Assembly (NCBI RefSeq): GCF_000523515.1
Contig: NZ_AWRU01000008.1
Coordinates: forward strand, 112,338 to 176,337
Direction: 5' to 3'
Source: Pedobacter sp. V48
GTDB lineage: Bacteria; Bacteroidota; Bacteroidia; Sphingobacteriales; Sphingobacteriaceae
DNA: 64,000 nucleotides
The notes under the pieces were generated by a model. That model was not told where the DNA came from. It saw nothing but the letters and a program-made list of their open reading frames with translations, and did not search any database. The first letter of the stretch is position 1. Every line of letters begins with the position of its first letter. Shown here one piece after another: positions 45,903-55,382 of the stretch. Position numbers and translations under genes: made by a program.

Positions 45903-47096
45903 ATGGATGCAGATGCTATAATTATTGGAGCCGGAGCGTGTGGTTTGATGTGCGCCGTACAGGCAGGTTACCTTGGTAAAAAGGTTATCTTGCTCGAAAA
46001 AAGCGATAAACCGGGAGCTAAAATCCTGATCTCAGGTGGTGGAAGGTGTAATTATACCAACCTGTTTGCTACTGATGAACAGTTTATATCTAACAATAAA
46101 CATTTCAGCAAATCGGCATTTACACAATGGACTGTTGACGATACCGTCAGTTTTTTTGAAACCTACGGCATCACAGGAAAAGAAAAAACTTTGGGTCAGC
46201 TTTTTCCGGATGGCAAAAATGCTAAAGATGTTGTAGACGTTTTTACCTCTGTATGTGCTGATTTTGAACAACAGATCATCTGCAATGCCCAGGTGTCAGA
46301 AATAGAGTTTCTCAACGATAGCTCCTTTACCATAAAATATGAAAAAGGAGGGAGGCAACGTACTTTAAAGGCTCCCAAACTGGTAATAACCACGGGTGGC
46401 TTGCCAATACCTAAAATGGGTGCAACAGATTTTGCGCTTCGTTTTGCCAGAAAACATGCTTTAAATATTATCGAAACTGCACCTGCTCTGGTGCCATTAA
46501 CCATTACCGGAAAGGACGAAGACTGGTACGCTCAACTATCCGGAAACAGTGTTTTCTGCGAAGTAAGCAACGATCGTATCTCTTTTGAAGAAAACATTTT
46601 GTTTACCCATTGGGGACTTAGCGGGCCAGCTATTTTGCAGATTTCTTCTTATTGGAGAAGAGGAGAAGAAATAAACATAGATCTGTTACCTGGCAAAGAC
46701 ATTACCCACCTAATTGAAGAGGAAAGAAGAATGAACGGGAAATCTTTGCTTTCAACCCTGTTTAACCGGTTTTACCCTAAAAAACTTACCGATGCAATGA
46801 GCAAGTTTTTGCCAATAGAGAAACAGGTTGCATCATTAACCAAAGCAGAGCTTGAATTGATCCATAAAACCATCCACCTGTTCAAGGTAAAACCTGCTGG
46901 CGATAAGGGGTATGATAAAGCTGAAGTAATGAGGGGGGGGATTGATACCAATGAGCTTTCTTCTAAAACACTTGAATGTAAAAACATACCCGGACTGTAT
47001 TTTGGTGGCGAATGTATAGATGTAACCGGTTGGCTTGGTGGTTATAACTTTCAGTGGGCCTGGGCAAATGGTTATGTAATTGCTCAGAATTTGTAA
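45903..47096 (+). CDS. BaiN/HI0933-family FAD-dependent oxidoreductase
   Basis: A 397-residue flavoprotein. The dinucleotide-binding motif IIIGAGACGLMCAVQAGYLGKKVILLEK and the family mark GAKILISGGGRCNYTN are present, as are LVITTGGLPIPKMGATD and the C-terminal GLYFGGECIDVTGWLGGYNFQWAWANG. The ATG at 45903 just before the FAD motif is chosen; upstream starts would add residues not typical of the family. Members have been linked to flavin or quinone chemistry; the exact reaction here is unknown. Confidence 0.88.
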   Translation: MDADAIIIGAGACGLMCAVQAGYLGKKVILLEKSDKPGAKILISGGGRCNYTNLFATDEQFISNNKHFSKSAFTQWTVDDTVSFFETYGITGKEKTLGQLFPDGKNAKDVVDVFTSVCADFEQQIICNAQVSEIEFLNDSSFTIKYEKGGRQRTLKAPKLVITTGGLPIPKMGATDFALRFARKHALNIIETAPALVPLTITGKDEDWYAQLSGNSVFCEVSNDRISFEENILFTHWGLSGPAILQISSYWRRGEEINIDLLPGKDITHLIEEERRMNGKSLLSTLFNRFYPKKLTDAMSKFLPIEKQVASLTKAELELIHKTIHLFKVKPAGDKGYDKAEVMRGGIDTNELSSKTLECKNIPGLYFGGECIDVTGWLGGYNFQWAWANGYVIAQNL

Positions 47097-47109
47097 GACA
47101 GTATTTTTC

Positions 47110-47940
47110 TTAAAATGATAGCTGAGGAATCGTTGCGGTGAATTTAGCTGGGGTGGCTACAGCTTTCATTAAGTTTATCCTGTATTCTTCTTTTTCAACA
47201 TTAACCATTCCATACTGTGTAAACCAGGAGTTAGCTGCCCCACTAAGGTGTAAAGCGAATCCATCGTCTTTAAGTTTAACCAGTAAATAATAGAAGGCAA
47301 TTTTACTGGCATTGTCAACCGTATGAAATAAGCTTAAAGAGGTGAAATATCCATTTATAGCAAGGCCAATTACGCCACCAACAAGAATGCCATTTTGATA
47401 AGCCTCTACACTATGTGCTATGCCCATTTCATGCAGTTCTAAAGCCGATTTTATAAAATCAGGAGTTAGCCAAACCCTGTTCTTTTTGCCACTTGTACGG
47501 GAACAGCCAATTATTGTTTCTTTAAAATTGGTATTTACCTTTATTTGTAGTTGTGTTTCTGGTGGTAATGTTTTTTCTTTTTTTAAGCGACGTAATAAAT
47601 CTTTTTGTACTTTAAAATCCTGTATTGGGATAATACCCCTTAATTCCGGATCTTCCCAAATGGAGTGTTTACCGCCATACAAATTGGGTAGAAGGTTTTT
47701 ACCCTGAGAAAATCCTTGAAATATAGTAAAGGGCGTCAGTTCAAAGTGACCATAAGACCAAAGCATCGCGTTGCTTTTACCTCCGGATACTTTTGTTAAT
47801 CCAGATTGAAAGAATCCCTGCAAAGATCGCTTAACAGATTGTCGTGCATTTTCCGGAATAATTGCAGCTACTTGTTTTGGTAGTATCCCCATAGCTTTTT
47901 TTACTAATAAAGCTAATAAATAGATACGACATAATATCAT
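47110..47940 (-). CDS. Divergent leucyl/phenylalanyl-tRNA-protein transferase-like protein
   Basis: A 276-residue protein whose second half follows the Aat (L/F-transferase) family: HSIWEDPELRGIIPIQDFKVQKDLLRRLKK, then WLTPDFIKSALELHEMGIAHSVEAYQNGILVGGVIGLAI, then FHTVDNASKIAFYYLLVKL. Canonical Aat reads GESMFS before the NASK segment and DCQ after it. Here these are SLSLFH and LSG, so key active-site text has changed. It also lacks the usual N-terminal FPWY region and has about 60 extra residues. It may be an acyl- or aminoacyl-transferase with a different substrate. The start could also be an ATG 48 bases further in. Confidence 0.6.
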   Translation of the reverse strand: MILCRIYLLALLVKKAMGILPKQVAAIIPENARQSVKRSLQGFFQSGLTKVSGGKSNAMLWSYGHFELTPFTIFQGFSQGKNLLPNLYGGKHSIWEDPELRGIIPIQDFKVQKDLLRRLKKEKTLPPETQLQIKVNTNFKETIIGCSRTSGKKNRVWLTPDFIKSALELHEMGIAHSVEAYQNGILVGGVIGLAINGYFTSLSLFHTVDNASKIAFYYLLVKLKDDGFALHLSGAANSWFTQYGMVNVEKEEYRINLMKAVATPAKFTATIPQLSF

Positions 47941-47974
47941 ATGTACTTCTTAAAATTTAATAAGGTTTTAATAT

Positions 47975-48048
47975 GGCCTTGACAGCGCCTTAGTAGGGTT
48001 TTAGCCCTATCCAGGCCCTAGGAACGCCCTGTTAACGCCTCAATAACC
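47975..48048. other. GC-rich segment with degenerate repeats
   Basis: Within an AT-rich gap between the Aat-like gene and the serpin, this stretch is GC-rich and carries several GCCC/CGCC units. CCTTGACAGCGCCTTA (47978-47993) and CCCTGTTAACGCCTCA match at 11 of 16 bases. A small hairpin TAGGG/CCCTA lies between. Function unknown; it could be the remains of a repeat element. Confidence 0.35.
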
Positions 48049-48154
48049 AAAATTTTCATACGGCTTGTAAAAAAAAGCATTGTGAGAATTCTAACAGGCT
48101 GTAGCGAAATGGTAGGTTTATACGTATAATGAAGTAAACCAAACCATTAACCAG

Positions 48155-49402
48155 ATGAAAAAGAATTACACGATGCTTTTAGCCATTGCCGCTTTAATGA
48201 TCACCACCACATCTTGTAAAAAGGATAACAAACCAATAGATCAGGGAAAAGACCTAATACTAACGGCAAGAGAGCAACAAAAGGTAGAAGCAGATAATGC
48301 ATTTACTTTTAAGCTGTTTAAAGAAGCTTTGTTAAAACCATTGGCAGGTAAAAACCTGATGCTATCGCCTTTAAGTGTAAGTATAGCATTGGGTATGACC
48401 AGCAACGGAAGTAACGGTACGACATTGGAAGCCATAAGAAACACAATGGAATTTAAAGATTTTACTGAAGCAGAAGTAAACAGTTATTACCATAAAATAA
48501 CAACTGAATTACCCCAGCTTGATCCTAAGGCTACATTAGAAATTGCCAACTCAATCTGGTATACAAATAACTTTACACCATTACCTGCTTTTCTTAAAGT
48601 GAATGCGGATAATTACAATGCCGAAGTTCAGGGGTTAGACTTTGCCAATCCGACAGCAAAAGACAAAATTAATAATTGGGTAAATAGCAGTACACATGGA
48701 AAGATTCCAACTATAATTGATGCGATTGGCCAGGATATTGTAATGTATCTGATTAATGCCGTTTACTTTAAAAGCGACTGGAAATATAAGTTCGATAAAA
48801 ATAAAACTGCTAAATCAGACTTTAATCTGGATGCTAATAATAAGATTCAAACAGATTTTATGGTTGCGCAAGCCTCAGTTAATTATTTAAGTTCACAGGA
48901 GGCAAATGTTTACGAACTTCCTTATGGGAACGAGAAATATAGTATGGTAATTGTATTGCCTAATGGCGCCAATACTACAATTAATGAATTTGCAGGAACA
49001 ATTACTTCTGCAAAATGGAAAGGGTGGATGGCAGGCTTAAAGAAAACCGGTATCGAAATAAAAATGCCTAAGTTCAAATTTAGCTATGAGATTACACTAA
49101 ATGATCAATTAGAACATCTGGGTATGGAAGTGGCTTTTGGTAAAAATAGCTTTGCCGATTTTACAAGAATTAATCCAGCAGGGCATTTGCAAATAGACGA
49201 GGTGAAACATAAAACTTTTATTGAAGTAAATGAAAGCGGCACTGAAGCTGCAGCCGTTACCTCTGTAGGAATTGAACTCACCTCGGTACAACAGCCCTCT
49301 GCTGTGCTTATTAACCGCCCGTTTTTATACGCTATCCGCGAAATGAAAACCGGATTGATTTTGTTTGCCGGTATCTTAAATAACCCGCTGCTTGATAAGT
49401 AA
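48155..49402 (+). CDS. Serpin-family protease inhibitor lipoprotein
   Basis: A 415-residue serpin with a lipoprotein signal (lipobox TTSC, Cys 21). Serpin landmarks run through the length: NLMLSPLSVSIALGM, IWYTNNF, LINAVYFKSDWKYKFD, and the hinge EVNESGTEAAAVTS before the reactive loop GIELTSVQQ, ending RPFLYAIREMKTGLILFAGILNNP. The small-residue hinge suggests it can trap proteases. Counting 15 residues from the hinge Gly puts P1 at Thr in ELTSV, but the loop is two residues longer than antitrypsin, so P1 is uncertain. It is probably surface-anchored, guarding against outside proteases. Confidence 0.93.
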   Translation: MKKNYTMLLAIAALMITTTSCKKDNKPIDQGKDLILTAREQQKVEADNAFTFKLFKEALLKPLAGKNLMLSPLSVSIALGMTSNGSNGTTLEAIRNTMEFKDFTEAEVNSYYHKITTELPQLDPKATLEIANSIWYTNNFTPLPAFLKVNADNYNAEVQGLDFANPTAKDKINNWVNSSTHGKIPTIIDAIGQDIVMYLINAVYFKSDWKYKFDKNKTAKSDFNLDANNKIQTDFMVAQASVNYLSSQEANVYELPYGNEKYSMVIVLPNGANTTINEFAGTITSAKWKGWMAGLKKTGIEIKMPKFKFSYEITLNDQLEHLGMEVAFGKNSFADFTRINPAGHLQIDEVKHKTFIEVNESGTEAAAVTSVGIELTSVQQPSAVLINRPFLYAIREMKTGLILFAGILNNPLLDK

Positions 49403-49412
49403 CGGGTTATTT
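49378..49412 (+). terminator. Terminator overlapping the serpin stop codon
   Basis: AAATAACCCG (49378-49387) pairs with CGGGTTATTT (49403-49412) around a 15-base loop that contains the serpin's stop codon; a short T-rich tail follows. Confidence 0.6.
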
Positions 49413-49416
49413 GATT

Positions 49417-52400
49417 TTACTCGCAATTAGGGACGGTAAAGGTCCAGGTTTCAGCATTTCCCGTTGGGAAACTGTAAACCATACCTTTGCCCATCTCAAA
49501 CCATAGTTTGCCACGTAATTTTTCGCGACCGCCAATTTCATTCATAGATAAGCTGTCATAAATGCGACCGTTTACCATTACATATTTAATTTTTTCTGAA
49601 TTTCTGATATCGTCCAATGGATTGGCATCCATAATTACCAGATCAGCAAGTTTGCCGTTTTCCAAGGAACCTATTTCTTTATCCATACCCAGATAAGAAG
49701 CGCCGTTTACCGTGGCCGATCTGATGGCTTGTAAAGGAGTCATGCCGCCTTGTACCAGCATCCATAGCTCCCAATGCGCTCCCAGACCCTGGATTTGTCC
49801 ATGGGCTCCTAAGTTTACTTTAGTGCCGCCATCAGCAATTTGCTTAACCGCTTTTGATACTTCAATGTGGCCGTAATCTCCATATTCAGAGGTAGTTCTC
49901 CTTCTTGAACGTGAATCTACGATCGGGCGAGGCGTAAATGCCATTAATCGTTCATTTTCCCATACATTGGTTCTGTCGTACCAATAGTTTTCGCCCCACT
50001 GACTGCCGTAACTTACAATAAGTGTAGGGGTGTATGCTACTTTAGTATTGTTCCAAAATGAAACTACATCCTTATAGACAGGAGCAACTGGGATGCTGTG
50101 CTCAATGCCGGTATGCCCATCAGAAATCATGTTCATGTTGGTGAAGAAGGTAGAACCACCTTCTGGAACTACTTCCATTTTTAATAGTCGGGCGGCTTCT
50201 AAAATCTGCTGACGCTGATCACGACGAGGCTGATTGTACGATTTAACAGAGAAAGCACCCACAGCTTTTAATCTTCTAAGGTGAGATAAGGCATCGTCTA
50301 AGCTGTTAATGACTACCTTGAAATCACCATCGGCACCATATAATATAGAACCGGTTGAGTATAATCTTGGCCCTACCATGCGACCAGATCTGATCATCTC
50401 TGATTGGCTAAATACCATTTCTGTATTACTAGATGGATCGTGCGAAGTAGTTACACCGAAAGCAAGATTAGCAAGATACGACCAATCTTGTTGCGGACTA
50501 ATGCCATCCGGACTGGTGCGTAAATGTGCGTGTACATCTATAATACCTGGCATTATAGTTTTTCCTGTTACATCAATCACTTTAGCGTTCTGAGGTACAC
50601 TTACTTCGCTTGCTTTACCTACTGCTACAATTTTATTATGATCTACTATAATGGTTCCTTCTTCAATCACTTCGTCACTCTTCATGGTAATTATTCTGGC
50701 TCCTTTTAAAGCAGTTATACCATCCGGTACATCCGTTTTAAGACGCAGGCCAATAGAAACACCTGTAGAATCTGGCGGCGGAATGGTTTGTGGTGCACCC
50801 TCTACAAAATTAAAGCTGTTTTTAATTTCGCGGCTAAAGTATTGCTCCCCTAATGTCCATTGTAATTTGCTGCCATCATTACTCCAGTGCAAATAAGTTC
50901 CGGCATCTTTAGTTACCCTAGTAAGTGGAATGGATTTGTTTGTTGATGAAAGTTCTAAAGGCGATCCCGTGGTAACCATAGGGGTGATGTATACATTGAA
51001 TAACTCCGTAAATGCCATCCATTTGCCATCAGGGCTTGGGCAAAACTGGGTAACATAGGTAGAGGTGTAATGTGTGCGTGGGTTACCGCCATTTAGATCT
51101 ACACTTTTAAATGCCTTTTTGCCATCCTCATTTCCTTGAAAAAAGATGCGGGTATCGTCTTTGTTAAACTGTGGTTTTATGCCGTTTTCAGAGATCAATG
51201 TTTTTGCTGATCCATCTGCCGACATGGTAAATATACCTGTACCACGGCCATAAGCATATCCTAAAACATCGTTTCCAACACCTTTACGGTAAACAATTTT
51301 ATCTCCTTTGGTAGAGTACGATGGAGAATAATAGAGACCCTTTTCATCAGTAAGTGGTATTGTTTTGCCAGATTTCAGATCAGCTCTTTTAATGGAGCCT
51401 TTAAACTCATCGCTCCATGTGGTGTAAATTACAAATTTTCCATCCGGACTAATGTCTGGCTCAAATTCAAAATCAATACCGTTGGTAACCCTCTCGGGAG
51501 TGCCATTTGGCAGCTCTTTTTTATATAAAAACCCTGCTGCATTAAATACGACAAACTTACCATCGGGCGAGGTGGTTAACTGCCTGATCATTTTTGAGGT
51601 GAACTCAGCACTGAATACTTGTTTCGGGAAATGCAGCGATTCTTGTATGGTCTGCGTGCTTGTTACTTTAAAAGGGATATCGGAAATAACCAATGAGCTG
51701 AGCTCTATCTTTTTGATTTTTCCTTTAGCATAAAAAATGATGTTTTTGGAATCGGGAGTCCAAGCAAAATTAGGGTAGACACCAAATATAGCCCATGTTT
51801 CCTGTTGATCGTGAGTAAGGTCTTCTGTTAGTGTCCATTCTTCGCCCGAATTAATATTCTGTACAACAAGCACCGATTTTAATCTGACGCGTTTAACATA
51901 AGCCATCATTTTGCCATCGGGCGAGATCTGAGGACGAGCGGAGCCCCCAGGTTGCTCTATCAAATCTGTTAATTTGCCGGTAGTCATGTCTAGCTGACGG
52001 ATCGCATATATTACACCGTTTGGATCTTTGCTGTACTCGAAATTAGGGCCCGGCGATACATCTTCACTAAAGTATAAATATCTGCCATCAGGCGATACGT
52101 TAGGCTCACCCGCATCTTGCTGGTCGTTTTTTCTTTTGGTTAATTGTACACCGTCGCCACCATATATACTATACATCCACATTTCTCCGGCACCTAGTGA
52201 GCGGCTGCCGGTAAAATGCTTGCGGGCAATCAGGTAGTCGCTGTTTGGCATCCATGTGGCATTGTTTAGCAGCCTGAATGTTTCTTTGGTAATTTGTCTT
52301 TTATTCGATCCGTCGCGGTTCATAATCCAAATGTTATCCGCTCCGGTTTTATCGCTGGTGTAGGATATGTATTTGCCATTCGGACTAAAGCGCGGTTGAA

Positions 52401-52656
52401 CATCCCAGGCAACACCTCCGCTCAACAGCGCGGCCGTGCCACCTGTAACGGGCATGGTATAAATATCACCCAAAAGATCAAAAACGATGTCTTTACCATC
52501 GGCGCTTACATCTAAATTCATCCATGTACCCTCATCTGTGCTGATATTAAACGTTTTAGTAGGTCCATGAAATTTTTCAACATCCCATTTTTTTTCCTGG
52601 GCGTAGCTGAAATGCAGTATAGGAAGGAAACATAATAGTAGTAATGATGTTCTCAT
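49417..52656 (-). CDS. Beta-propeller (TolB/PD40) amidohydrolase fusion, exported
   Basis: A 1079-residue exported protein. After a signal peptide (about 1-19) the first ~630 residues are repeated PD40/TolB-like blades (ISPDGKMMAYV, TSPDGKFVVFN, DISPDGKFVIY, PSPDGKWMAFT). The C-terminal ~400 residues are a metal-dependent amidohydrolase: PGIIDVHAHLRTSP with the HxH metal pair, DGHTGIEHSIP, LGAHGQIQGLG and the late LADLVIMDANP. The propeller may control entry of oligopeptide or cyclic amide substrates, as in tricorn-like proteases. The substrate is unknown; relatives are usually annotated as Xaa-Pro or imidazolonepropionase-like. Confidence 0.88.
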   Translation of the reverse strand: MRTSLLLLCFLPILHFSYAQEKKWDVEKFHGPTKTFNISTDEGTWMNLDVSADGKDIVFDLLGDIYTMPVTGGTAALLSGGVAWDVQPRFSPNGKYISYTSDKTGADNIWIMNRDGSNKRQITKETFRLLNNATWMPNSDYLIARKHFTGSRSLGAGEMWMYSIYGGDGVQLTKRKNDQQDAGEPNVSPDGRYLYFSEDVSPGPNFEYSKDPNGVIYAIRQLDMTTGKLTDLIEQPGGSARPQISPDGKMMAYVKRVRLKSVLVVQNINSGEEWTLTEDLTHDQQETWAIFGVYPNFAWTPDSKNIIFYAKGKIKKIELSSLVISDIPFKVTSTQTIQESLHFPKQVFSAEFTSKMIRQLTTSPDGKFVVFNAAGFLYKKELPNGTPERVTNGIDFEFEPDISPDGKFVIYTTWSDEFKGSIKRADLKSGKTIPLTDEKGLYYSPSYSTKGDKIVYRKGVGNDVLGYAYGRGTGIFTMSADGSAKTLISENGIKPQFNKDDTRIFFQGNEDGKKAFKSVDLNGGNPRTHYTSTYVTQFCPSPDGKWMAFTELFNVYITPMVTTGSPLELSSTNKSIPLTRVTKDAGTYLHWSNDGSKLQWTLGEQYFSREIKNSFNFVEGAPQTIPPPDSTGVSIGLRLKTDVPDGITALKGARIITMKSDEVIEEGTIIVDHNKIVAVGKASEVSVPQNAKVIDVTGKTIMPGIIDVHAHLRTSPDGISPQQDWSYLANLAFGVTTSHDPSSNTEMVFSQSEMIRSGRMVGPRLYSTGSILYGADGDFKVVINSLDDALSHLRRLKAVGAFSVKSYNQPRRDQRQQILEAARLLKMEVVPEGGSTFFTNMNMISDGHTGIEHSIPVAPVYKDVVSFWNNTKVAYTPTLIVSYGSQWGENYWYDRTNVWENERLMAFTPRPIVDSRSRRRTTSEYGDYGHIEVSKAVKQIADGGTKVNLGAHGQIQGLGAHWELWMLVQGGMTPLQAIRSATVNGASYLGMDKEIGSLENGKLADLVIMDANPLDDIRNSEKIKYVMVNGRIYDSLSMNEIGGREKLRGKLWFEMGKGMVYSFPTGNAETWTFTVPNCE

Positions 52657-52729
52657 AAGCGACGGGTGTTAATTAGCCCGCAATTTAGTAATATCAGTTC
52701 ATTTTTATAGTTTTGGGCTTAACCTTTTT

Positions 52730-54622
52730 ATGAGTGAAGTAGAGATATTAAAACGATACTGGGGATTTGATAGTTTCAGGCCATCACAGGATGAAATTAT
52801 TGCATCGGTTTTAAACGGAAATGACACGTTAGCATTATTGCCAACTGGAGGGGGCAAATCGCTTTGCTTTCAGGTACCTGCAATGGTTATGGAGGGAATA
52901 TGTATTGTTATTTCGCCGCTGGTAGCATTAATGAAAGATCAGGTTGAGGGGTTAAAAGACAAGGGGATCAATGCAGTGGCCATTTATGCAGGCATGGGTA
53001 AAAGAGAGATCGATATCCTTTTAGACAATTGCATTTATGGCAATATTAAGTTTCTTTACTTGTCTCCGGAGCGGTTGCTTTCTGAATTGGTTAGAGAACG
53101 CATCTCTTACATGAATGTAAATCTTATAGCAGTTGATGAAGCGCATTGCGTTTCTCAATGGGGTTATGATTTCAGACCACCATATCTATTGGTTAGTGCC
53201 ATCAGAGAGATTCATCCAAAGGTGCCGGTTTTGGCTTTAACAGCTACCGCCACTCAGTTTGTGCGAAATGATATTGTAGAGAAATTACAGTTTAAAAATG
53301 CGAAGATTTTTGTACAGAGTTTCGCCCGTAAAAACCTAAGCTATGTGGTTTTAAACGATGAGGACAAGCACAGAAAGCTGATAGATATTGTTAAAAATGT
53401 AAAGGGTAGTGGACTGGTGTATGTGCGGAACCGACGAGAAACCTCGGAAATAGCATTGTTTTTAAAACGAAATGGTGTTGTTGCTGATTTTTACCATGCG
53501 GGGGTTGAAAAGGAAGAACGCTTTAAAAGGCAGGAAAACTGGAAGCAGAACATCATTCGCGTAATGGTGGCCACCAATGCTTTTGGAATGGGAATAGATA
53601 AACCTGATGTTCGTTTTGTAGTTCACCTGGATTTACCCGAAAGTTTAGAAGCATATTATCAGGAAGCTGGCAGGGCAGGCAGGGATGGTAAAAGATCATA
53701 TGGCGTTTTATTGTCCAATAAGTCAGATCAGATGGCCCTGCAGGCTAAGTACGCCAATAGTTTTCCTACGTTAGACGAGATTAAAAAGATATATCATTAT
53801 TTGGGCAATTACTTTCAACTGGCATTTGGTGCTGGTGAAGGCTTAAGTTTTAACTTCGATATTGCCGATTTCTGTAAACGGTTTAATGTGGGCGTGGTAA
53901 AAACAATTGCCGCCCTTAAATTTTTGGAACGTGATGGATATATCACCTTGTCGGAAAATATTTTTTTACAGTCCAGGGTGCTGTTTACAATTGGCAACGA
54001 AGATGTTTATCGCTTTCAGATAGAAAATGCGGGGTATGATCCGCTTATTAAGGCAATTTTAAGGTCATATGGAGGTGCTTTTGATCAATATGTGAAAATT
54101 CAGGAAGCGGATATTGCCAAGATAGTAAGGATGTCATTTAATGATGTGGTACGGCTGCTGAACAATTTACAGGATCAGGGTATTTTGTCTTATCTGCCCC
54201 AAAGCGATCAGCCCCAGCTGCAATATATACGCGCCAGAGTTGATTTGCTCCATATAGACATTGATGTTAAGTATATTGAACTGAGAAAGAAAATTCAAAC
54301 AGATCAGATAAATGCGGTACTGGCTTATGCCGGAAAAGCGGAATGCAGAAGCATCCAGCTGCTGACTTATTTTGACGAGCCTGATTCTGATAAATGTGGG
54401 GTATGCGACATCTGCCTTGCAGAGAAAAAAGCTGAAGATCTGGAGCAGTTATCTGATAAGATAGATTTTGAGATTGTTACTTTATTACAGAGTCAGGCGC
54501 ATGCATTGGACGACCTGGTGAACGCCATAAAAGTTGGCGCTGAAAATGAGATACTAGACCGGATAAGAGAGTTGCTTGATGCCGGGAAAATTAAAACGGA
54601 CGGGAAAAATTATTACCTTTAA
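52730..54622 (+). CDS. RecQ-family ATP-dependent DNA helicase (short form)
   Basis: A 630-residue RecQ helicase: Walker A LPTGGGKSLCFQVP, DEAH box VDEAHCVSQWGYDFRP, motif VI QEAGRAGRDGKRSYG, and the RecQ zinc site with CRSIQLLTYF and CGVCDIC (four Cys). The winged-helix region follows, but no HRDC domain is seen, making it shorter than the longer RecQ (about 700 or more) that this phylum usually also carries. A -7-like TAGTTTTG at 52708-52715 lies close to the ATG, giving a very short leader. Confidence 0.92.
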   Translation: MSEVEILKRYWGFDSFRPSQDEIIASVLNGNDTLALLPTGGGKSLCFQVPAMVMEGICIVISPLVALMKDQVEGLKDKGINAVAIYAGMGKREIDILLDNCIYGNIKFLYLSPERLLSELVRERISYMNVNLIAVDEAHCVSQWGYDFRPPYLLVSAIREIHPKVPVLALTATATQFVRNDIVEKLQFKNAKIFVQSFARKNLSYVVLNDEDKHRKLIDIVKNVKGSGLVYVRNRRETSEIALFLKRNGVVADFYHAGVEKEERFKRQENWKQNIIRVMVATNAFGMGIDKPDVRFVVHLDLPESLEAYYQEAGRAGRDGKRSYGVLLSNKSDQMALQAKYANSFPTLDEIKKIYHYLGNYFQLAFGAGEGLSFNFDIADFCKRFNVGVVKTIAALKFLERDGYITLSENIFLQSRVLFTIGNEDVYRFQIENAGYDPLIKAILRSYGGAFDQYVKIQEADIAKIVRMSFNDVVRLLNNLQDQGILSYLPQSDQPQLQYIRARVDLLHIDIDVKYIELRKKIQTDQINAVLAYAGKAECRSIQLLTYFDEPDSDKCGVCDICLAEKKAEDLEQLSDKIDFEIVTLLQSQAHALDDLVNAIKVGAENEILDRIRELLDAGKIKTDGKNYYL

Positions 54623-54626
54623 TATT

Positions 54627-55337
54627 ATGAGAAAGATTATCGCTATTGTTTGTGCTATGCCTGCTCTTTTAGCAGGATGTTCCTCTGAATGTATACAGGA
54701 TTCTGGTAAACATGTTGTTAAGGATGCTGTTGTAAAGAATTTTGATCAGATAAAAATTACCGGAGCTATTAAACTTGTGATCAAACAAGATAGTTCTTAT
54801 GCTATAAAAATTGATGCAGATTCTAGTATTGTTAACATGGTAAGGACTGATGTGAGCAGTGGCGAACTTAGGGTGAAACTAGACGATGGAATATATTGCG
54901 GTACAGACTCTGTAGTTGTTTATGCAGGGATTGGTGAATTGAAAAAGCTAAATACTGTAGGGGCAGTGAAAGTTGTTAGTGAGGGTCGTATTTATGCAAC
55001 AGATGTTGATTTAAAACTTGAAGGTACATCTGATGTTTCCCTGGACTTGAGTGCATCTAAACTAATTACCAGGATTGATGGGATTGGTAAGCTTGCCCTG
55101 ACTGGCCAGACCGGTGTACACAATTTAACAGCTAAAGGAACATCCACTGTTAATGCATTTGATTTTGTAGCAGGTATTTACGATATCAATATCGATGGAA
55201 CCGGAAAGGCCAACATAAATGTCCTGAACGATCTGAAAATTAAAACTTCAGGTTCAAGCGAGGTATATTATAAAGGGAACCCGAAAAACGTTGATGAGAA
55301 AAAATCAGGAGCTACCAAATTGGAGAAAGTAAATTAA
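54627..55337 (+). CDS. GIN-domain (DUF2807) lipoprotein
   Basis: A 236-residue lipoprotein (lipobox LLAGC, Cys 18) with the repeated beta-strand layout of the GIN/DUF2807 'head' domain: FDQIKITGAIKLVIKQDSS, LKKLNTVGAVKVVSEG, LEGTSDVSLDLSAS, GTSTVNAF and DGTGKANINV. These proteins look like auto-transporter-type beta helices; the role is unknown. I use the ATG at 54627, 4 bases after recQ, because the signal peptide starts there; an upstream ATG would overlap recQ. Confidence 0.85.
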   Translation: MRKIIAIVCAMPALLAGCSSECIQDSGKHVVKDAVVKNFDQIKITGAIKLVIKQDSSYAIKIDADSSIVNMVRTDVSSGELRVKLDDGIYCGTDSVVVYAGIGELKKLNTVGAVKVVSEGRIYATDVDLKLEGTSDVSLDLSASKLITRIDGIGKLALTGQTGVHNLTAKGTSTVNAFDFVAGIYDINIDGTGKANINVLNDLKIKTSGSSEVYYKGNPKNVDEKKSGATKLEKVN

Positions 55338-55382
55338 TACCGAATGCTATTTTTTTAGTTACTTTAGTGGCTCATTTAATAC

